DNA of 44,720 nt. Origin: Gammaproteobacteria bacterium. Its GTDB lineage: Bacteria; Pseudomonadota; Gammaproteobacteria; Pseudomonadales; Pseudomonadaceae. Where the stretch lies: positions 1 through 44,720 of the forward strand of contig JAAXZZ010000141.1 in assembly GCA_012719655.1 (NCBI GenBank), written 5' to 3'. How positions within the stretch are numbered: position 1 is the stretch's first letter; each line of letters opens with the position of its first letter. Positions 19,224-30,604 of the stretch are shown here, one piece after another. The translations under genes were made by a program, and so were the position numbers. The notes beneath the pieces were generated by a model, which saw only the letters and a program-made list of their open reading frames with translations, was not told where the DNA came from and ran no database searches.

Positions 19224-20156
19224 TTAAGCTTGCGCGCCGGTAGCTGGATTGGATGCAGCAGCAGTTGCATCAACAAGGTCCATATCAGCCACTGGAATTG
19301 ATGGGCTATTCATCAACTGACGTAACACACTGGCGAGTCGTGAACGTAACTCACTGCGCGGAACAATCATATCTATCGCACCGTGATCAAGTAGGAACTC
19401 ACTACGCTGGAATCCTTCTGGCAGTTTCTCACGCACGGTCTGCTCAATAACCCGCGGACCGGCGAAACCAATCAATGCTTTAGGTTCAGCAACTATAATA
19501 TCACCCAGCATCGCTAAACTGGCTGACACACCACCATAAACCGGGTCAGTTAGCACTGAGATAAAAGGAATGCCTTCTTCACGTAAGCGCGCCAGTACGG
19601 CAGAAGTCTTAGCCATTTGCATTAAAGAAATCAGTGCTTCTTGCATGCGCGCGCCACCGGACGCTGAAAAACATACGAATGGGCAGCGTTGCTCTAATGC
19701 GACATTGGCCGCTTGCACAAAACGCTCGCCAACGACCGCCCCCATTGAGCCCCCCATAAAGGCAAACTCAAACGCAGCGGTGACCACCGGCATCCCTTCC
19801 AAAGTACCACTTAAAGCAATCAATGCATCTTTTTCGCCGGTTTGTTTCTGTGCAGCAGCAAGACGATCTTTATAGCGTTTGCTATCGCGGAATTTAATCC
19901 GATCAACCGGCTCAAGGTCGGCAGCAATTTCTTCACGACCTTCTTCATCTAAAAAAATATCTAAGCGTGTACGTGCGTTAATGCGCATATGATGCTGACA
20001 CTTCGGGCATACATCGAGCGTTTTCTCAAGCTCTGGCTTGTATAAAACCGCATCACAAGATGGGCACTTGTGCCATAAGCCTTCGGGTACTGAACTTTTC
20101 TTAGCTTCAGAACGCATGATTGATGGAATCAATTTATCGACTAACCAGTTGCTCAT
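19224..20156 (-). CDS. accD: Acetyl-CoA carboxylase carboxyltransferase subunit beta
   Basis: [59 protein letters not shown]: zinc-ribbon Cys4 and carboxyltransferase domain; start MSNW at 20156. Confidence 0.96.
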   Translation of the reverse strand: MSNWLVDKLIPSIMRSEAKKSSVPEGLWHKCPSCDAVLYKPELEKTLDVCPKCQHHMRINARTRLDIFLDEEGREEIAADLEPVDRIKFRDSKRYKDRLAAAQKQTGEKDALIALSGTLEGMPVVTAAFEFAFMGGSMGAVVGERFVQAANVALEQRCPFVCFSASGGARMQEALISLMQMAKTSAVLARLREEGIPFISVLTDPVYGGVSASLAMLGDIIVAEPKALIGFAGPRVIEQTVREKLPEGFQRSEFLLDHGAIDMIVPRSELRSRLASVLRQLMNSPSIPVADMDLVDATAAASNPATGAQA

Positions 20157-20241
20157 CAGTTGTCTACTCCGCCTAGAGGCCAGTGGCAATGCACTGCGCC
20201 TTTATTATTTGTTTAATAACGATCAGGTTATTGACGGCTTG

Positions 20242-20886
20242 CTAACCTAAGCCGTCACATAGCTGAGCATTTTTCATTTGCACAGCATATAAGAACTTGC
20301 GAATTTTATCTGCGTCTTTAAGACCTAGGCTGCTTTCTACGCCACCACTGACATCAACAGCCCAAGGCTGTACTTGCTGCATGGCCTCACTGACATTATC
20401 GGCATTTAAGCCCCCGGCAAGAATTAGCGGTTTGGCTAAATTGTCAGGAATTGCTGACCAATCAAAGCGCTCACCCGTGCCACCATGAATACCCGGCACC
20501 CAGGCATCCAGCAGAATACCTTGTGCACCACTGTATTGCGCTGCCAGCGCAGCAATATCAACACCAGGCTGCATACGCAGTGCGCGGTAATATGGCCTAG
20601 AAAAACCTTCACACTCAGCTGGTGTTTCATCGCCATGAAACTGCAATACATCCAAAGACACTTGACTTAACAATGCGTCTATCTCAGTTCGAGGCGCATT
20701 AACAAACAAGCCTACTGTACTGACAAATGGCGGCAAAGCAGCAATGATCTTTGCAGCCTGCGTCATACTTACCGCTCTTGGGCTTTTGTGATAAAACACC
20801 AAACCGATCGCATCAACGCCTGCTTGTGCAGCAGCCAATGCATCTTCTACACGAGTAATACCACAAATCTTAGTTCGTATTCGCAC
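20242..20886 (-). CDS. trpF: Phosphoribosylanthranilate isomerase
   Basis: [35 protein letters not shown]; probable GTG start at 20886 (VRIRTKICG), overlapping the truA stop by 17 nt. Confidence 0.94.
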   Translation of the reverse strand: MRIRTKICGITRVEDALAAAQAGVDAIGLVFYHKSPRAVSMTQAAKIIAALPPFVSTVGLFVNAPRTEIDALLSQVSLDVLQFHGDETPAECEGFSRPYYRALRMQPGVDIAALAAQYSGAQGILLDAWVPGIHGGTGERFDWSAIPDNLAKPLILAGGLNADNVSEAMQQVQPWAVDVSGGVESSLGLKDADKIRKFLYAVQMKNAQLCDGLG

Positions 20887-21763
20887 AGATATGCTCTTTC
20901 TCTTCACGCAAAAAATCAGGTAGCCCTGATAAAAAATGTGGCCCCAGATACCGCTCAGGTAACTGAAACTGTTCTGGATACTCAACCTGTACCAGATAGA
21001 GCCCATACGGCGCTGCAGTCACACCACCTTTTTTTCGATCACAGCTTTCAAGCACAGCGCGCGCCCACTCGACAGGACGCTCACCTGCACCAATCATCAT
21101 TAAAAGCCCCGCCAAGTTGCGTACCATGTGGTGCAAAAAAGCATTGGCGCGCACATCAATAACAATCAACTTACCAAACTCAAACAACTCCAAATGATGA
21201 ATGGTACGTACAGGTGACTTTGCTTGGCATTCACTGGCACGCAACGCATTAAAATTGTGCGTACCCACAAAACAACGTGCCGCTTCGCGCATTTTTTCGA
21301 TATCGAGCCTTTGATAGGTCCAGGTCACCTCTTGTGCTAAATGTGCTGGACGCACTTCATCACTGTAAATCACGTAACGATAACGCCGTGCCAGCGCACT
21401 GAAGCGTGAATGAAACTCCAGTGGCACAGCTTGCGCCCAAGTCACGCTGATATCTTTAGGTAAATAGTGATTCGCACCCCTGACCCATGAGCGCATCGGC
21501 CGCTGCACCTCTGTATCAAAGTGAACCACCTGGTTGCAGGCGTGTACCATCGCATCAGTACGCCCAGCGCAGCTAATATGTACAGGCACGCCGGCATTGA
21601 CCTTCTGCAACGCCTCTTCGAGACAACCTTGAATACTGGGCGTGCTTGAACCTTGCAGTTGAAAGCCACGGTAATTAGAACCCTTGTATTCAACGCCTAA
21701 TGCAATTCTAGAAACGCCAGCGGCAGCCTCTTGGGCTGCCGCTGGCGTTGTTTCAGTTGACAT
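20870..21763 (-). CDS. truA: tRNA pseudouridine(38-40) synthase TruA
   Basis: [35 protein letters not shown] catalytic motif; [14 protein letters not shown]. Confidence 0.96.
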   Translation of the reverse strand: MSTETTPAAAQEAAAGVSRIALGVEYKGSNYRGFQLQGSSTPSIQGCLEEALQKVNAGVPVHISCAGRTDAMVHACNQVVHFDTEVQRPMRSWVRGANHYLPKDISVTWAQAVPLEFHSRFSALARRYRYVIYSDEVRPAHLAQEVTWTYQRLDIEKMREAARCFVGTHNFNALRASECQAKSPVRTIHHLELFEFGKLIVIDVRANAFLHHMVRNLAGLLMMIGAGERPVEWARAVLESCDRKKGGVTAAPYGLYLVQVEYPEQFQLPERYLGPHFLSGLPDFLREEKEHICANTN

Positions 21764-21766
21764 GAA

Positions 21767-24565
21767 CTATCCTAATTGAGTAATCATTTCACGTGCTTCA
21801 TCTTGTTGCGCCGGAGAGCCTTCAGCAATCACTTCATCAAGAATATCACGTGCACCTTCAGCATCACCCATCTCAACATAAGCGCGAGCCAGATCAAGCT
21901 TAGTTGCGGTTTCGTCAGTACCGGCCAAGATGCCGAAATAATCATCCATTGCATCTAAATCTTGGAACTCATCAGCAACCTGCAATGAGTCTGCTGCCGT
22001 CTCCGACGCTGATAGCGCATCCAACGTATCTACAGCTGCAGCTTTTGCTGTTGGGTGTAATTCTAAACTGTCATCACTGAGACCAGAGGCCAGATTATCT
22101 AACTCGGCGCTCACCTCATCCAATTGCGCACTGAAATCGCTGTCGAGCTGACTGTCTGCCTCAAAGCTAAACTCATCATCAAGCTCAAAACTTGGCGTTG
22201 GCGTTGGCGCTTGCTCTCTAGCAGGCAGATCAAACTCAAGATCAGCAAGAGATAGATCATCCACATCAGCTGACTCACTAGCCACTGCCTGACTTGTCAC
22301 TGCAGCATCTAAGTCAAGATCTAAATCAAAATCTCCGTGGCGAGCGTCTAAACTTTCAGGCTCAACTTGCGCGTCTGAATCATTAGCCAAAGCAAGATCG
22401 AGATCAGCATCGAAACTCAATTCGCTGCCAGCGGCCTTAATATCCGACTCAGTTTCAGCAAGCAAGGCTGAAAGATCATCCAATTCAGCTGCAACAGTAA
22501 ATTCATCCGACTTGGCCTCTTCCGGTAAATCAAGAGTCAGGTCGTTTAAATCAAAATCATCAAACGCACTATTTTCTGCCACGCTTTCAACTTGCTCAAC
22601 ATCGAACATCTGTGGATAGCGCGCTTTGATTTGAGCCAACTCTGCAGTTGCACCACCAATCTCGGAAATCTCCTGAATTTGACGAGCAAAACCATCACGA
22701 TCTTCTAAATCAGCGTAGACTTCAACCAGTTTTAGGCGCAGATCAATGCGTTGCGGTTCTTGATCAATTGCCGCACTCAGCACACTTGCCGCTTGATTAA
22801 AACGACCAAAGCTAATGTAACTGCTTGCCTCTGCAATAGGATCAGGCGTCTCTGCCTTGAACTGGCTCTCAGTTGCTTTGGTTTCAAAATCAAACTCATC
22901 GGCAAAAGATGCGTCAGTATTATTCTCTACTTGGTTTAAGTCACTAGCAGATAAGAAATCAGTATCAAGTGATTCTTCTACGATAGCAGGCTGAACATCA
23001 TTAACCGATAAATCACTCTGCTGTGCATCATAAAACTCAGCTTCTTTGCGAGCATTGCGACGTGAAATACCCATGAGCAACAAAAGTAATGCTAGGACAG
23101 CACCGCCACCCGCTGCAGCAAGCAACATCGGATCATCCATAACCGTGTCAATGAGACTCTTTTCTTCTTGCACAGGTATTGCAGCGGGAGGCGTCACTTC
23201 AGCCTCCACAACAGGCTCAGGCTCAACGACTGGTTGCGCCTCAACAGCTAAGGTTTCAGTTTCTTGAGCTTCAACAGCTTCGACCGGCTCTACAGTTGCA
23301 AGCTGATCGATTTGCTCAACCGATTCAGCCGGGGCATTTAGAGTATCCTCAGTAACAACTGCTGTATCTTCATTCGCTTCAGTCAACTGCGTTTCTGCAG
23401 CTGGTGTCACGTCTTGAGTTGCAATCGGCGTATCTACTGCATTCTGCAGTTGAGCTAATTGACTGTCTTTTAACTCAATTAAACGCTGCAGCTTCTCTAA
23501 TTGACTGTTAAGGTCGTCAACACGACTTTTCAGGTCTTGGTTTTCTAGGACCGTTGAGTCTAACAATTCTTTAGTAACGGCTAACTGATCCTGCACAGCT
23601 TTATCATTTGTCCCATCGCCTTGATCAGCGGCCTGTTGCGCTTGACCGGGCGCATCAGCCACTAATCTTAAACTGTCTGTCTTCTCAACGACAGCAGGCG
23701 CTGCGCCCGCGACGCTTCGATGTGTAGCATCGAGCTGACGCTCAGCGCCAGCTTGTTCAACACGCCCTGTTTTCCAGCTAGTATTTTGCTGAGTAACTTG
23801 AGCGATTGCTTCGGCACGACTGAGAACATTAATTTCTTGCTCAGTTGGCAAACGTAAAACCTGGCCACTTTTCATCCGATTAATGTTGCCATCTAAAAAA
23901 GCATTCGGATTTAAATCTTGAATGGCCAACATCGTTTGATGCACTGAGGCATTGCCACCCACGCGCGCAGCAATTTCCCACAAGGTGTCGTTTCTCTGAA
24001 CGCTGTACTCAGAACCTTGTAACGCAGGGGTCGCACGTGTTGTTGGCTGCTGTCGTTGTGCCGTTGAAGTTGATGCTTGTGAGGAACGAATGTTTTGTTG
24101 TACTACAGGCGCAGAAGGTCTGACGCTTGCAGGCTGTGGCGCATAAATAACCTGCTGAGGGCTGTATAAAGGTGGGTCAAGCAGTACGGTGTACTCACGT
24201 AACAAACGACCATTTGGCCATAAGACCTCTACTAAGAAGTTTAAATAAGGCTCTTTAATAGGGTTCGCACTTGTCACACGAATGACGTTTTTTCCATTGG
24301 CGTTAAGCACGGGCGTAAATTTCAAACCCGTTAAAAAAAACTGTCGATCAACACCAGCTTTACTGAACTCTTCTGGCGAGGCCAGTTGAGTTTTAATTTC
24401 AACTGAGGTTAAGTCGCGCACCTCTAATAAAGAGATCTCCGCTTCAAAAGGCTGGTTTAAAGATGACTTAACAGATACATCACCCAAACCTAAAGCATGA
24501 GCCAGACCAGATGAAAACGCTGAAGCAGCAGCAACTGCCAACACCAATTTGCGAACTTGAAGCAT
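21767..24565 (-). CDS. fimV: FimV-like pilus assembly/polar hub protein (LysM, coiled coil, TM, acidic C-terminal region, TPR-like C-terminus)
   Basis: Signal peptide; LGLGDVSVKSSLNQPFEAEISLLEVRDL; LysM YSVQRNDTLWEIAARV; C-terminal DLARAYVEMGDAEGARDILDEVIAEG; sits between truA and asd. Confidence 0.93.
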   Translation of the reverse strand: MLQVRKLVLAVAAASAFSSGLAHALGLGDVSVKSSLNQPFEAEISLLEVRDLTSVEIKTQLASPEEFSKAGVDRQFFLTGLKFTPVLNANGKNVIRVTSANPIKEPYLNFLVEVLWPNGRLLREYTVLLDPPLYSPQQVIYAPQPASVRPSAPVVQQNIRSSQASTSTAQRQQPTTRATPALQGSEYSVQRNDTLWEIAARVGGNASVHQTMLAIQDLNPNAFLDGNINRMKSGQVLRLPTEQEINVLSRAEAIAQVTQQNTSWKTGRVEQAGAERQLDATHRSVAGAAPAVVEKTDSLRLVADAPGQAQQAADQGDGTNDKAVQDQLAVTKELLDSTVLENQDLKSRVDDLNSQLEKLQRLIELKDSQLAQLQNAVDTPIATQDVTPAAETQLTEANEDTAVVTEDTLNAPAESVEQIDQLATVEPVEAVEAQETETLAVEAQPVVEPEPVVEAEVTPPAAIPVQEEKSLIDTVMDDPMLLAAAGGGAVLALLLLLMGISRRNARKEAEFYDAQQSDLSVNDVQPAIVEESLDTDFLSASDLNQVENNTDASFADEFDFETKATESQFKAETPDPIAEASSYISFGRFNQAASVLSAAIDQEPQRIDLRLKLVEVYADLEDRDGFARQIQEISEIGGATAELAQIKARYPQMFDVEQVESVAENSAFDDFDLNDLTLDLPEEAKSDEFTVAAELDDLSALLAETESDIKAAGSELSFDADLDLALANDSDAQVEPESLDARHGDFDLDLDLDAAVTSQAVASESADVDDLSLADLEFDLPAREQAPTPTPSFELDDEFSFEADSQLDSDFSAQLDEVSAELDNLASGLSDDSLELHPTAKAAAVDTLDALSASETAADSLQVADEFQDLDAMDDYFGILAGTDETATKLDLARAYVEMGDAEGARDILDEVIAEGSPAQQDEAREMITQLG

Positions 24566-24839
24566 ATAGAGTTATCCCTTTTTATTCGTTCCGGATACCC
24601 GGAGGGTTTTGAATGTACTGCTCACAATCGTCATAGATTGACGGTCCCCGCCAGCGTCATTCAACCTGGTTCCGCTTTAGCAACTCGAAACAGTATTCAG
24701 TCTTGTTGCTAAGTATCTTTTACGGATAGAGTTTTATCAACATTCAATCGACTTACTCAAGCCATATCAAGCCCGTTATGCCATTATTATCAGACACACT
24801 GCACATTTTCAAACACTGACACCGACGACTCAACAAATA

Positions 24840-24877
24840 GGCAGACAAAAAGTTAAATAAATACCAATTTGCCTGCC
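24840..24877 (-). terminator. Putative terminator hairpin downstream of asd
   Basis: Minus strand GGCAGGCAAA ... TTTGTCTGCC, 10-bp stem with one G-U, AT-rich loop; weak T-run. Confidence 0.45.
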
Positions 24878-24888
24878 CATTCATTACT

Positions 24889-26004
24889 TTAACGCTCTAG
24901 CAAGATACGCAACATTCTACGTAAAGGTTCTGCCGCACCCCATAACAATTGGTCACCGACGGTAAAGGCACCTAAGTAATGAGAGCCCATATTAAGTTTG
25001 CGTAAACGTCCAACTGGCACACTTAAAGTACCTGTCACAGCTGTTGGCGTAAGCTCTTTAACAGTCACGTCACGTTCGTTGGGTACTAAGCGCACCCAGG
25101 GGTTATGCTGACTGATTAGGTTTTCGATATCAGCCAAAGGCACATCTTTATTCAACTTAATAGTTAATGCTTGGCTGTGGCAACGCATCGCCCCAACACG
25201 CACACATAAACCATCCACAGGAATTGGATTTTTAAAACGACCTAAAATCTTATTGGTTTCGGCTTGTGCTTTCCATTCTTCGCGGCTTTGACCGTTCGGC
25301 AAAGCGCTATCAATCCAAGGAATTAAACTGCCTGCCAGCGGCACGCCAAAATGATCGGTGGGCAATTCATCACTACGCTGCATCTGTGCAACTTTACGAT
25401 CAATCTCTAAAATTGCACTGGCAGGATCTTGCAACTCACTGGCGACTGCATTGTGAATACTGCCCATTTGCCGAATCAGCTCGCGCATATTTTGCGCACC
25501 AGCACCACTGGCCGCTTGATAGGTCATGGCACTCATCCACTCGACCAAACCTGCTTCGAACAAGCCGCCCAAGCCCATTAACATCAAACTGACAGTGCAG
25601 TTACCACCAACATAGTCTTTAACCCCAGCATCCAGTGACTGGTCAATCACCTTGCGATTAACCGGATCGAGAACAATCACTGAATTGTCTTTCATGCGCA
25701 AAGCTGACGCGGCATCAATCCAATACCCCTCCCAACCTGCTTCGCGCAATTTAGGGAATACTTCATTGGTGTAGTCGCCGCCCTGACAGGTCAAGATAAC
25801 GTCGAGCGTTTTCAGCTCATTGATATCATAAGCATCTTTTAGCGCCGGAATATCTTTACCAATTGCTGGCCCTTGCCCACCTACGTTCGAGGTAGTAAAG
25901 AATACCGGTTCAATTAAGTCGAAATCCCGTTCTTCGAGCATACGCTGCATGAGCACTGAGCCCACCATGCCACGCCAACCTACTAGACCTACACGCTTCA
26001 TCAC
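24889..26004 (-). CDS. asd: Aspartate-semialdehyde dehydrogenase
   Basis: [38 protein letters not shown] active-site Cys region. Confidence 0.97.
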   Translation of the reverse strand: MMKRVGLVGWRGMVGSVLMQRMLEERDFDLIEPVFFTTSNVGGQGPAIGKDIPALKDAYDINELKTLDVILTCQGGDYTNEVFPKLREAGWEGYWIDAASALRMKDNSVIVLDPVNRKVIDQSLDAGVKDYVGGNCTVSLMLMGLGGLFEAGLVEWMSAMTYQAASGAGAQNMRELIRQMGSIHNAVASELQDPASAILEIDRKVAQMQRSDELPTDHFGVPLAGSLIPWIDSALPNGQSREEWKAQAETNKILGRFKNPIPVDGLCVRVGAMRCHSQALTIKLNKDVPLADIENLISQHNPWVRLVPNERDVTVKELTPTAVTGTLSVPVGRLRKLNMGSHYLGAFTVGDQLLWGAAEPLRRMLRILLER

Positions 26005-26029
26005 GACTACACCTATTGTTAAATGAATA

Positions 26030-26067
26030 ATCCGCTCGCCGCTGTGTCATCACGGCGCCGAACGGAT
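26030..26067 (-). terminator. Putative terminator/attenuator hairpin between leuB and asd
   Basis: Minus strand ATCCGTTCGGCGCCG-TGATGACACA-GCGGCGAGCGGAT followed by TATTC; long GC-rich imperfect stem in an 81-bp gap. Confidence 0.5.
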
Positions 26068-26085
26068 ATATTGAGTTAAACGAGT

Positions 26086-27168
26086 TTACAGTTTTGCAAG
26101 CGCTGCGACTACTGCATCACCCATTTCTACGGTGCCAACTTTACGCATGCCAGCGGAGAAAATGTCACCGGTGCGCAAACCTTGATCCAATACATCGCTG
26201 ACCGCTTGTTCAATGGCATCCGCTGCAGCAATGTGATTAAAGCTGTAACGCAGCATCATTGACACTGACAAAATTGTTGCCAATGGGTTAGCAATGCCCT
26301 GCCCAGCAATATCCGGTGCTGAACCGTGGCATGGCTCATACATACCTTTGTTATTCGAATCCAAAGAGGCTGATGGCAGCATGCCAATGGAGCCAGTCAA
26401 CATTGACGCTTGATCAGATAAAATATCACCAAACAAGTTGTCAGTTACAATCACATCAAACTGCTTTGGCGCGCGCACCAACTGCATAGCGGCGTTATCC
26501 ACGTATAAATGAGTAAGTTCCACATCGGGATAATCTTTACTCACCTCAATAACAATCTCACGCCATAGGCGGCTCGATTCAAGCACGTTAGCTTTATCTA
26601 CAGAGCACAACTTCTTGCTACGCAAACGTGCCATATCAAAACCGACTTTAGCAATACGGCGAATTTCACTTTCACTGTACGGCAGCGTATCAAAGGCCAT
26701 ACGCTCACCATTTTCGAGCGTCACAGTATCACGCGGGGTGCCAAAATAAATGCCCCCGGTCAACTCACGGACAATTAGAATATCTAAACCTGATACAACT
26801 TCAGGTTTTAGTGTTGATGCTTCAGCGAGCTGCGGATACAAAATAGCTGGACGCAAGTTACCAAACAGTCCTAACTCAGAACGGATTTTCAGCAAACCGC
26901 GCTCTGGGCGAATCGCACGATCTAAAGTGTCCCACTTAGGACCACCCACAGCACCTAAAAGTACCGCCTCGACTTCACGCGCCAATGCTAAGGTTGAATC
27001 CGCCAAAGGTACGCCATGCTTATCAATCGCCGCACCACCGAGCTCGCCTTCAACCAACTCAAAACCTAGGCTGAACTTTTCGTTAGCCAACTGTAAAACT
27101 TTGACGGCTTCAGACATGATTTCTGGACCGATGCCATCACCGGGTAACACAAGAATCTTTTTAGACAT
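26086..27168 (-). CDS. leuB: 3-isopropylmalate dehydrogenase
   Basis: [47 protein letters not shown]-like motif ([20 protein letters not shown]). Confidence 0.97.
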   Translation of the reverse strand: MSKKILVLPGDGIGPEIMSEAVKVLQLANEKFSLGFELVEGELGGAAIDKHGVPLADSTLALAREVEAVLLGAVGGPKWDTLDRAIRPERGLLKIRSELGLFGNLRPAILYPQLAEASTLKPEVVSGLDILIVRELTGGIYFGTPRDTVTLENGERMAFDTLPYSESEIRRIAKVGFDMARLRSKKLCSVDKANVLESSRLWREIVIEVSKDYPDVELTHLYVDNAAMQLVRAPKQFDVIVTDNLFGDILSDQASMLTGSIGMLPSASLDSNNKGMYEPCHGSAPDIAGQGIANPLATILSVSMMLRYSFNHIAAADAIEQAVSDVLDQGLRTGDIFSAGMRKVGTVEMGDAVVAALAKL

Positions 27169-27221
27169 TTCCAATACTCTCAGCGCCGCAGTGACGTCAC
27201 ACAACAGCGCAGTTAGTTAAA

Positions 27222-27866
27222 TTAAAGGGCGTTGAACAACCATGGATTGGCTTTTTTATAAGCCACTTCGAACTCACGAATCTGCTCAGCATCTTGCAAA
27301 GTCAGACCAATATCATCCAGGCCATTGAGCAAGCAATGTTTACGGAAGGCATCCACTTCAAAAGAATACTGCACACCATCCGGACGGGTCACCGTCTGTG
27401 CGGCCAGGTCGATCGTCAACTGGTAGCCTTCAGTGGCTTGCACTTGTGCGAACAGCTCATTGACTTCAGCAGCCGATAAAATAATCGGCAGCAAACCGTT
27501 TTTAAAACTGTTGTTGTAGAAAATATCGGCAAAACTTGGCGCGATAATCGCACGGAAACCGTATTCTTCTAACGCCCAAGGCGCGTGCTCACGGCTGGAT
27601 CCACAACCAAAGTTTTCTTGCGCCAGCAACACGCTCGCACCTTGGTAACGCGGTTGATTAAGAACGAAATCAGTATTGATCGGGCGCTGACTATTGTCTT
27701 GATCAGGCTGTCCTTCATCGAGGTAGCGCCACTCATCAAATAAATTCGGGCCAAAGCCGGTACGCTTAATGGATTTCAAAAACTGCTTCGGAATAATTTG
27801 GTCAGTATCAACGTTGGCGCGGTCCAACGGAGCAACTAAACCCTGATGCTGAGTAAAGGCTTTCAT
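27222..27866 (-). CDS. leuD: 3-isopropylmalate dehydratase small subunit
   Basis: [54 protein letters not shown]. Confidence 0.97.
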   Translation of the reverse strand: MKAFTQHQGLVAPLDRANVDTDQIIPKQFLKSIKRTGFGPNLFDEWRYLDEGQPDQDNSQRPINTDFVLNQPRYQGASVLLAQENFGCGSSREHAPWALEEYGFRAIIAPSFADIFYNNSFKNGLLPIILSAAEVNELFAQVQATEGYQLTIDLAAQTVTRPDGVQYSFEVDAFRKHCLLNGLDDIGLTLQDAEQIREFEVAYKKANPWLFNAL

Positions 27867-29302
27867 GCTGATGCTCCTTCGTTCATTAATTGACGCACAT
27901 CGACAAAGTGCCCTTTTACTGCAGCGGCAGCAGCCATGGCTGGGCTGACTAAGTGCGTACGTCCGCCATTACCCTGACGGCCTTCAAAGTTACGGTTGGA
28001 AGTTGAAGCGCAATGCTCACCACTGCCTAATTTATCGGGATTCATGGCCAAACACATCGAGCAGCCAGGCTCACGCCACTCAAAACCAGCCTCTAAGAAA
28101 ATCTTATCTAAACCTTCTTCTTCTGCTTGTTTCTTGACTAAACCTGAGCCGGGTACAACCAAGGCTTGAATCACATTGCTGGCAACTTTACGGCCTTTCG
28201 CTACGGCGGCGGCGGCACGCAAGTCTTCAATACGCGAGTTGGTGCATGAACCAATAAACACACGGTCGACTTTAATGTCAGTAATGGCTTGGTTGGCCGT
28301 TAAGCCCATGTACTTCAACGCGCGGGTAATCGAATCACGCTTGACTGGATCAGACTCTTTGGCAGGATCAGGCACAGTCGCGTCAACCGGCAACACCATC
28401 TCTGGCGATGTGCCCCAGCTGACTTGCGGGATAATATCTTCAGCACGCATTTCAACGATGGTGTCAAAATGTGCATCAGCATCGGAAACTAAATCTTGCC
28501 ATGCCGCAACTGCTGCGTCCCAATCTGCACCTTTAGGCGCATAAGGACGGCCTTTTACGTAGTCGATAGTTTTCTGATCGACCGCAACCATACCCACGCG
28601 GGCACCCGCTTCGATCGACATATTACACAAGGTCATGCGACCTTCCATTGACAGCTCGCGAATCGCGCTACCGGCAAACTCCAGCGCATGGCCATTACCG
28701 CCTGCGGTACCGATTTTGCCAATAATGGCTAACACAATATCTTTTGCAGTGACGCCAGCAGGCACCTTGCCTTCCACACGCACTTGCATGTTTTTCATTT
28801 TCTTGGCGACGAGGCACTGAGTGGCCAACACGTGCTCAACTTCAGAAGTACCGATACCATGCGCTAAAGCACCGAATGCACCGTGGGTTGAGGTGTGTGA
28901 ATCACCACAGACCACCGTCATACCCGGCAAGGTTGCACCCTGCTCTGGGCCAATCACATGCACGATTCCTTGACGCACATCGTTCATTTTAAACTGCAAA
29001 ATACCGTATTCATCGCAGTTATCATCCAGCGTTTGCACCTGGATACGCGAGACACTATCGGCGATCGCGGCAATACCACCTTCACGCTCTTTCTTAGTGG
29101 TCGGCACGTTATGATCGGGTGTGGCAATATTGGCATCAATACGCCAAGGTTTACGACCTGCTAAGCGCAAGCCTTCAAAAGCCTGCGGAGAGGTCACTTC
29201 ATGCAAAATATGGCGATCGATATAAATCAACGAAGAGTCGTCATCGCGACGTTTAACTTCGTGCATCTCCCAAAGCTTGTCGTACAGCGTTTTTCCAGCC
29301 AT
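27863..29302 (-). CDS. leuC: 3-isopropylmalate dehydratase large subunit
   Basis: [60 protein letters not shown]. Confidence 0.97.
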   Translation of the reverse strand: MAGKTLYDKLWEMHEVKRRDDDSSLIYIDRHILHEVTSPQAFEGLRLAGRKPWRIDANIATPDHNVPTTKKEREGGIAAIADSVSRIQVQTLDDNCDEYGILQFKMNDVRQGIVHVIGPEQGATLPGMTVVCGDSHTSTHGAFGALAHGIGTSEVEHVLATQCLVAKKMKNMQVRVEGKVPAGVTAKDIVLAIIGKIGTAGGNGHALEFAGSAIRELSMEGRMTLCNMSIEAGARVGMVAVDQKTIDYVKGRPYAPKGADWDAAVAAWQDLVSDADAHFDTIVEMRAEDIIPQVSWGTSPEMVLPVDATVPDPAKESDPVKRDSITRALKYMGLTANQAITDIKVDRVFIGSCTNSRIEDLRAAAAVAKGRKVASNVIQALVVPGSGLVKKQAEEEGLDKIFLEAGFEWREPGCSMCLAMNPDKLGSGEHCASTSNRNFEGRQGNGGRTHLVSPAMAAAAAVKGHFVDVRQLMNEGASA

Positions 29303-29413
29303 TAGACCGTCCTCATCAGTGTTATCTGCAGCGATTGGATTTCATCCACTGCTTATACCTGTATCCTATGAACTTTGTTGTAATAACTCAAATTGATATT
29401 TCTTATCCAATAG

Positions 29414-29428
29414 ATTCCATTTTGGAAT
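29414..29428. promoter_or_regulatory. Candidate LysR-type regulator binding site (ATTCCA-TTT-TGGAAT)
   Basis: Perfect 6-3-6 palindrome in the divergent leuC/LysR intergenic region; contains T-N11-A (TTCCATTTTGGAA). Confidence 0.55.
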
Positions 29429-29474
29429 GACAGTATAGTTCCAGCACTCTGTTTAAATCATTTAAGAGCCGCTT

Positions 29475-30353
29475 ATGGACCTTGCCAGCTTGCAAACTTT
29501 TATTGCCATCGCCGAACAGCGCAGTTTTTCTTTAGCCGGCGAGCGCTTGCATGTCACCCAACCGGCCATCAGTAAGCGCATTGCCAGTCTTGAAGAGCAG
29601 CTGGGCGTACGCTTGTTTGATCGCGTGGGCCGCGAAACTCGCTTAACCGAAGCCGGGCAAGCGCTATTGCCGCGCGCCTATCGTATCGTCAATGAACTGG
29701 ATGATGCGCGCCGCGCGTTAAGTAATCTCAGCGGTATGGTCAGCGGGCCTTTAAGTATCGCAACCAGCCACCACATTGGCCTACGTCGCCTACCACCGCT
29801 GCTGCGCGCCTTCACGAAGCGCTATCCAGAGGTGATGCTGGATATTCGCTTTCTTGATTCAGAAGTGGCTTACGCCGATGTACTCCACGGGCGTTGTGAG
29901 TTAGCCATTATTACCCTGTCACCGCACTGCGAAGCTCCACTGCAAGCGGTCAAGGTTTGGCAAGATAATCTGGATTTTGTCGTCGCCCCCGATCACCCGC
30001 TGGCACAGCGTAAGCGCATTCGTCTTGCTGATTTATGCGCTTATCCCGCCGTATTTCCAGGCAGTCATACTTTTACTCGTAAAATCGCTTTGCAGCTGTT
30101 TGAGCAAGCCGGTCTCACCCCCAATATCAGCATGAGTACCAACTATATGGAAACCATTAAAATGATGGTCTCCATTGGTTTGGCTTGGAGTGTCTTGCCG
30201 CACAGCATGCTGGATGAGTCAGTGGTGCGCTTGCCTATTAGTGATGCTCATTTGAGTCGCGATTTGGGCTATATCGTACATAGGGAACGAACACTGTCGA
30301 ATGCCGCGCAGGCGTTTATGCAGATGCTCAGCAACACCGATAAAGCACAGTGA
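29475..30353 (+). CDS. LysR family transcriptional regulator
   Basis: N-terminal HTH MDLASLQTFIAIAEQRSFSLAGERLHVTQPAISKRIASLEEQLGVRLFDRVGRETRLTEAG; divergent from leuC. Confidence 0.94.
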   Translation: MDLASLQTFIAIAEQRSFSLAGERLHVTQPAISKRIASLEEQLGVRLFDRVGRETRLTEAGQALLPRAYRIVNELDDARRALSNLSGMVSGPLSIATSHHIGLRRLPPLLRAFTKRYPEVMLDIRFLDSEVAYADVLHGRCELAIITLSPHCEAPLQAVKVWQDNLDFVVAPDHPLAQRKRIRLADLCAYPAVFPGSHTFTRKIALQLFEQAGLTPNISMSTNYMETIKMMVSIGLAWSVLPHSMLDESVVRLPISDAHLSRDLGYIVHRERTLSNAAQAFMQMLSNTDKAQ

Positions 30354-30413
30354 TAGCGGATGCAGCGCACTCAAGGGTTGCTGCTATGAGGCTACTTAAG
30401 AAATCTGCCGGTG

Positions 30414-30430
30414 GCGGGCCAGCGGCCCGC
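30414..30430. repeat. REP-like GC-rich palindrome
   Basis: GCGGGCC-AGC-GGCCCGC perfect 7-bp stem with a 3-nt loop; reverse strand reads GGGAGCGCGGGCCGCTGGCCCGC. Confidence 0.5.
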
Positions 30431-30481
30431 GCTCCCAGAAGGACACATGTACATTTAATCAACACTACTAATGATCAACAA

Positions 30482-30580
30482 GCACTGCGCTGTATCTGTG
30501 ACAAGCGCAGCCATGGATAGCGCAGCGCCCGAATCGAGACAGGATGTCTCGTTGAGGGAATAACAGTTACAGCGCAGTGC
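30482..30580 (+). repeat. Structured repeat element, copy E (99 nt), remote from A-D
   Basis: Arms GCACTGCGCTGTATCTGT / ACAGTTACAGCGCAGTGC; loop TGGA in AGCCATGGATAGC; hairpin CGAGAC-AGGAT-GTCTCG. Confidence 0.87.
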
Positions 30581-30604
30581 GCCATGCGTGAAGCCAAAAA
30601 ACAA

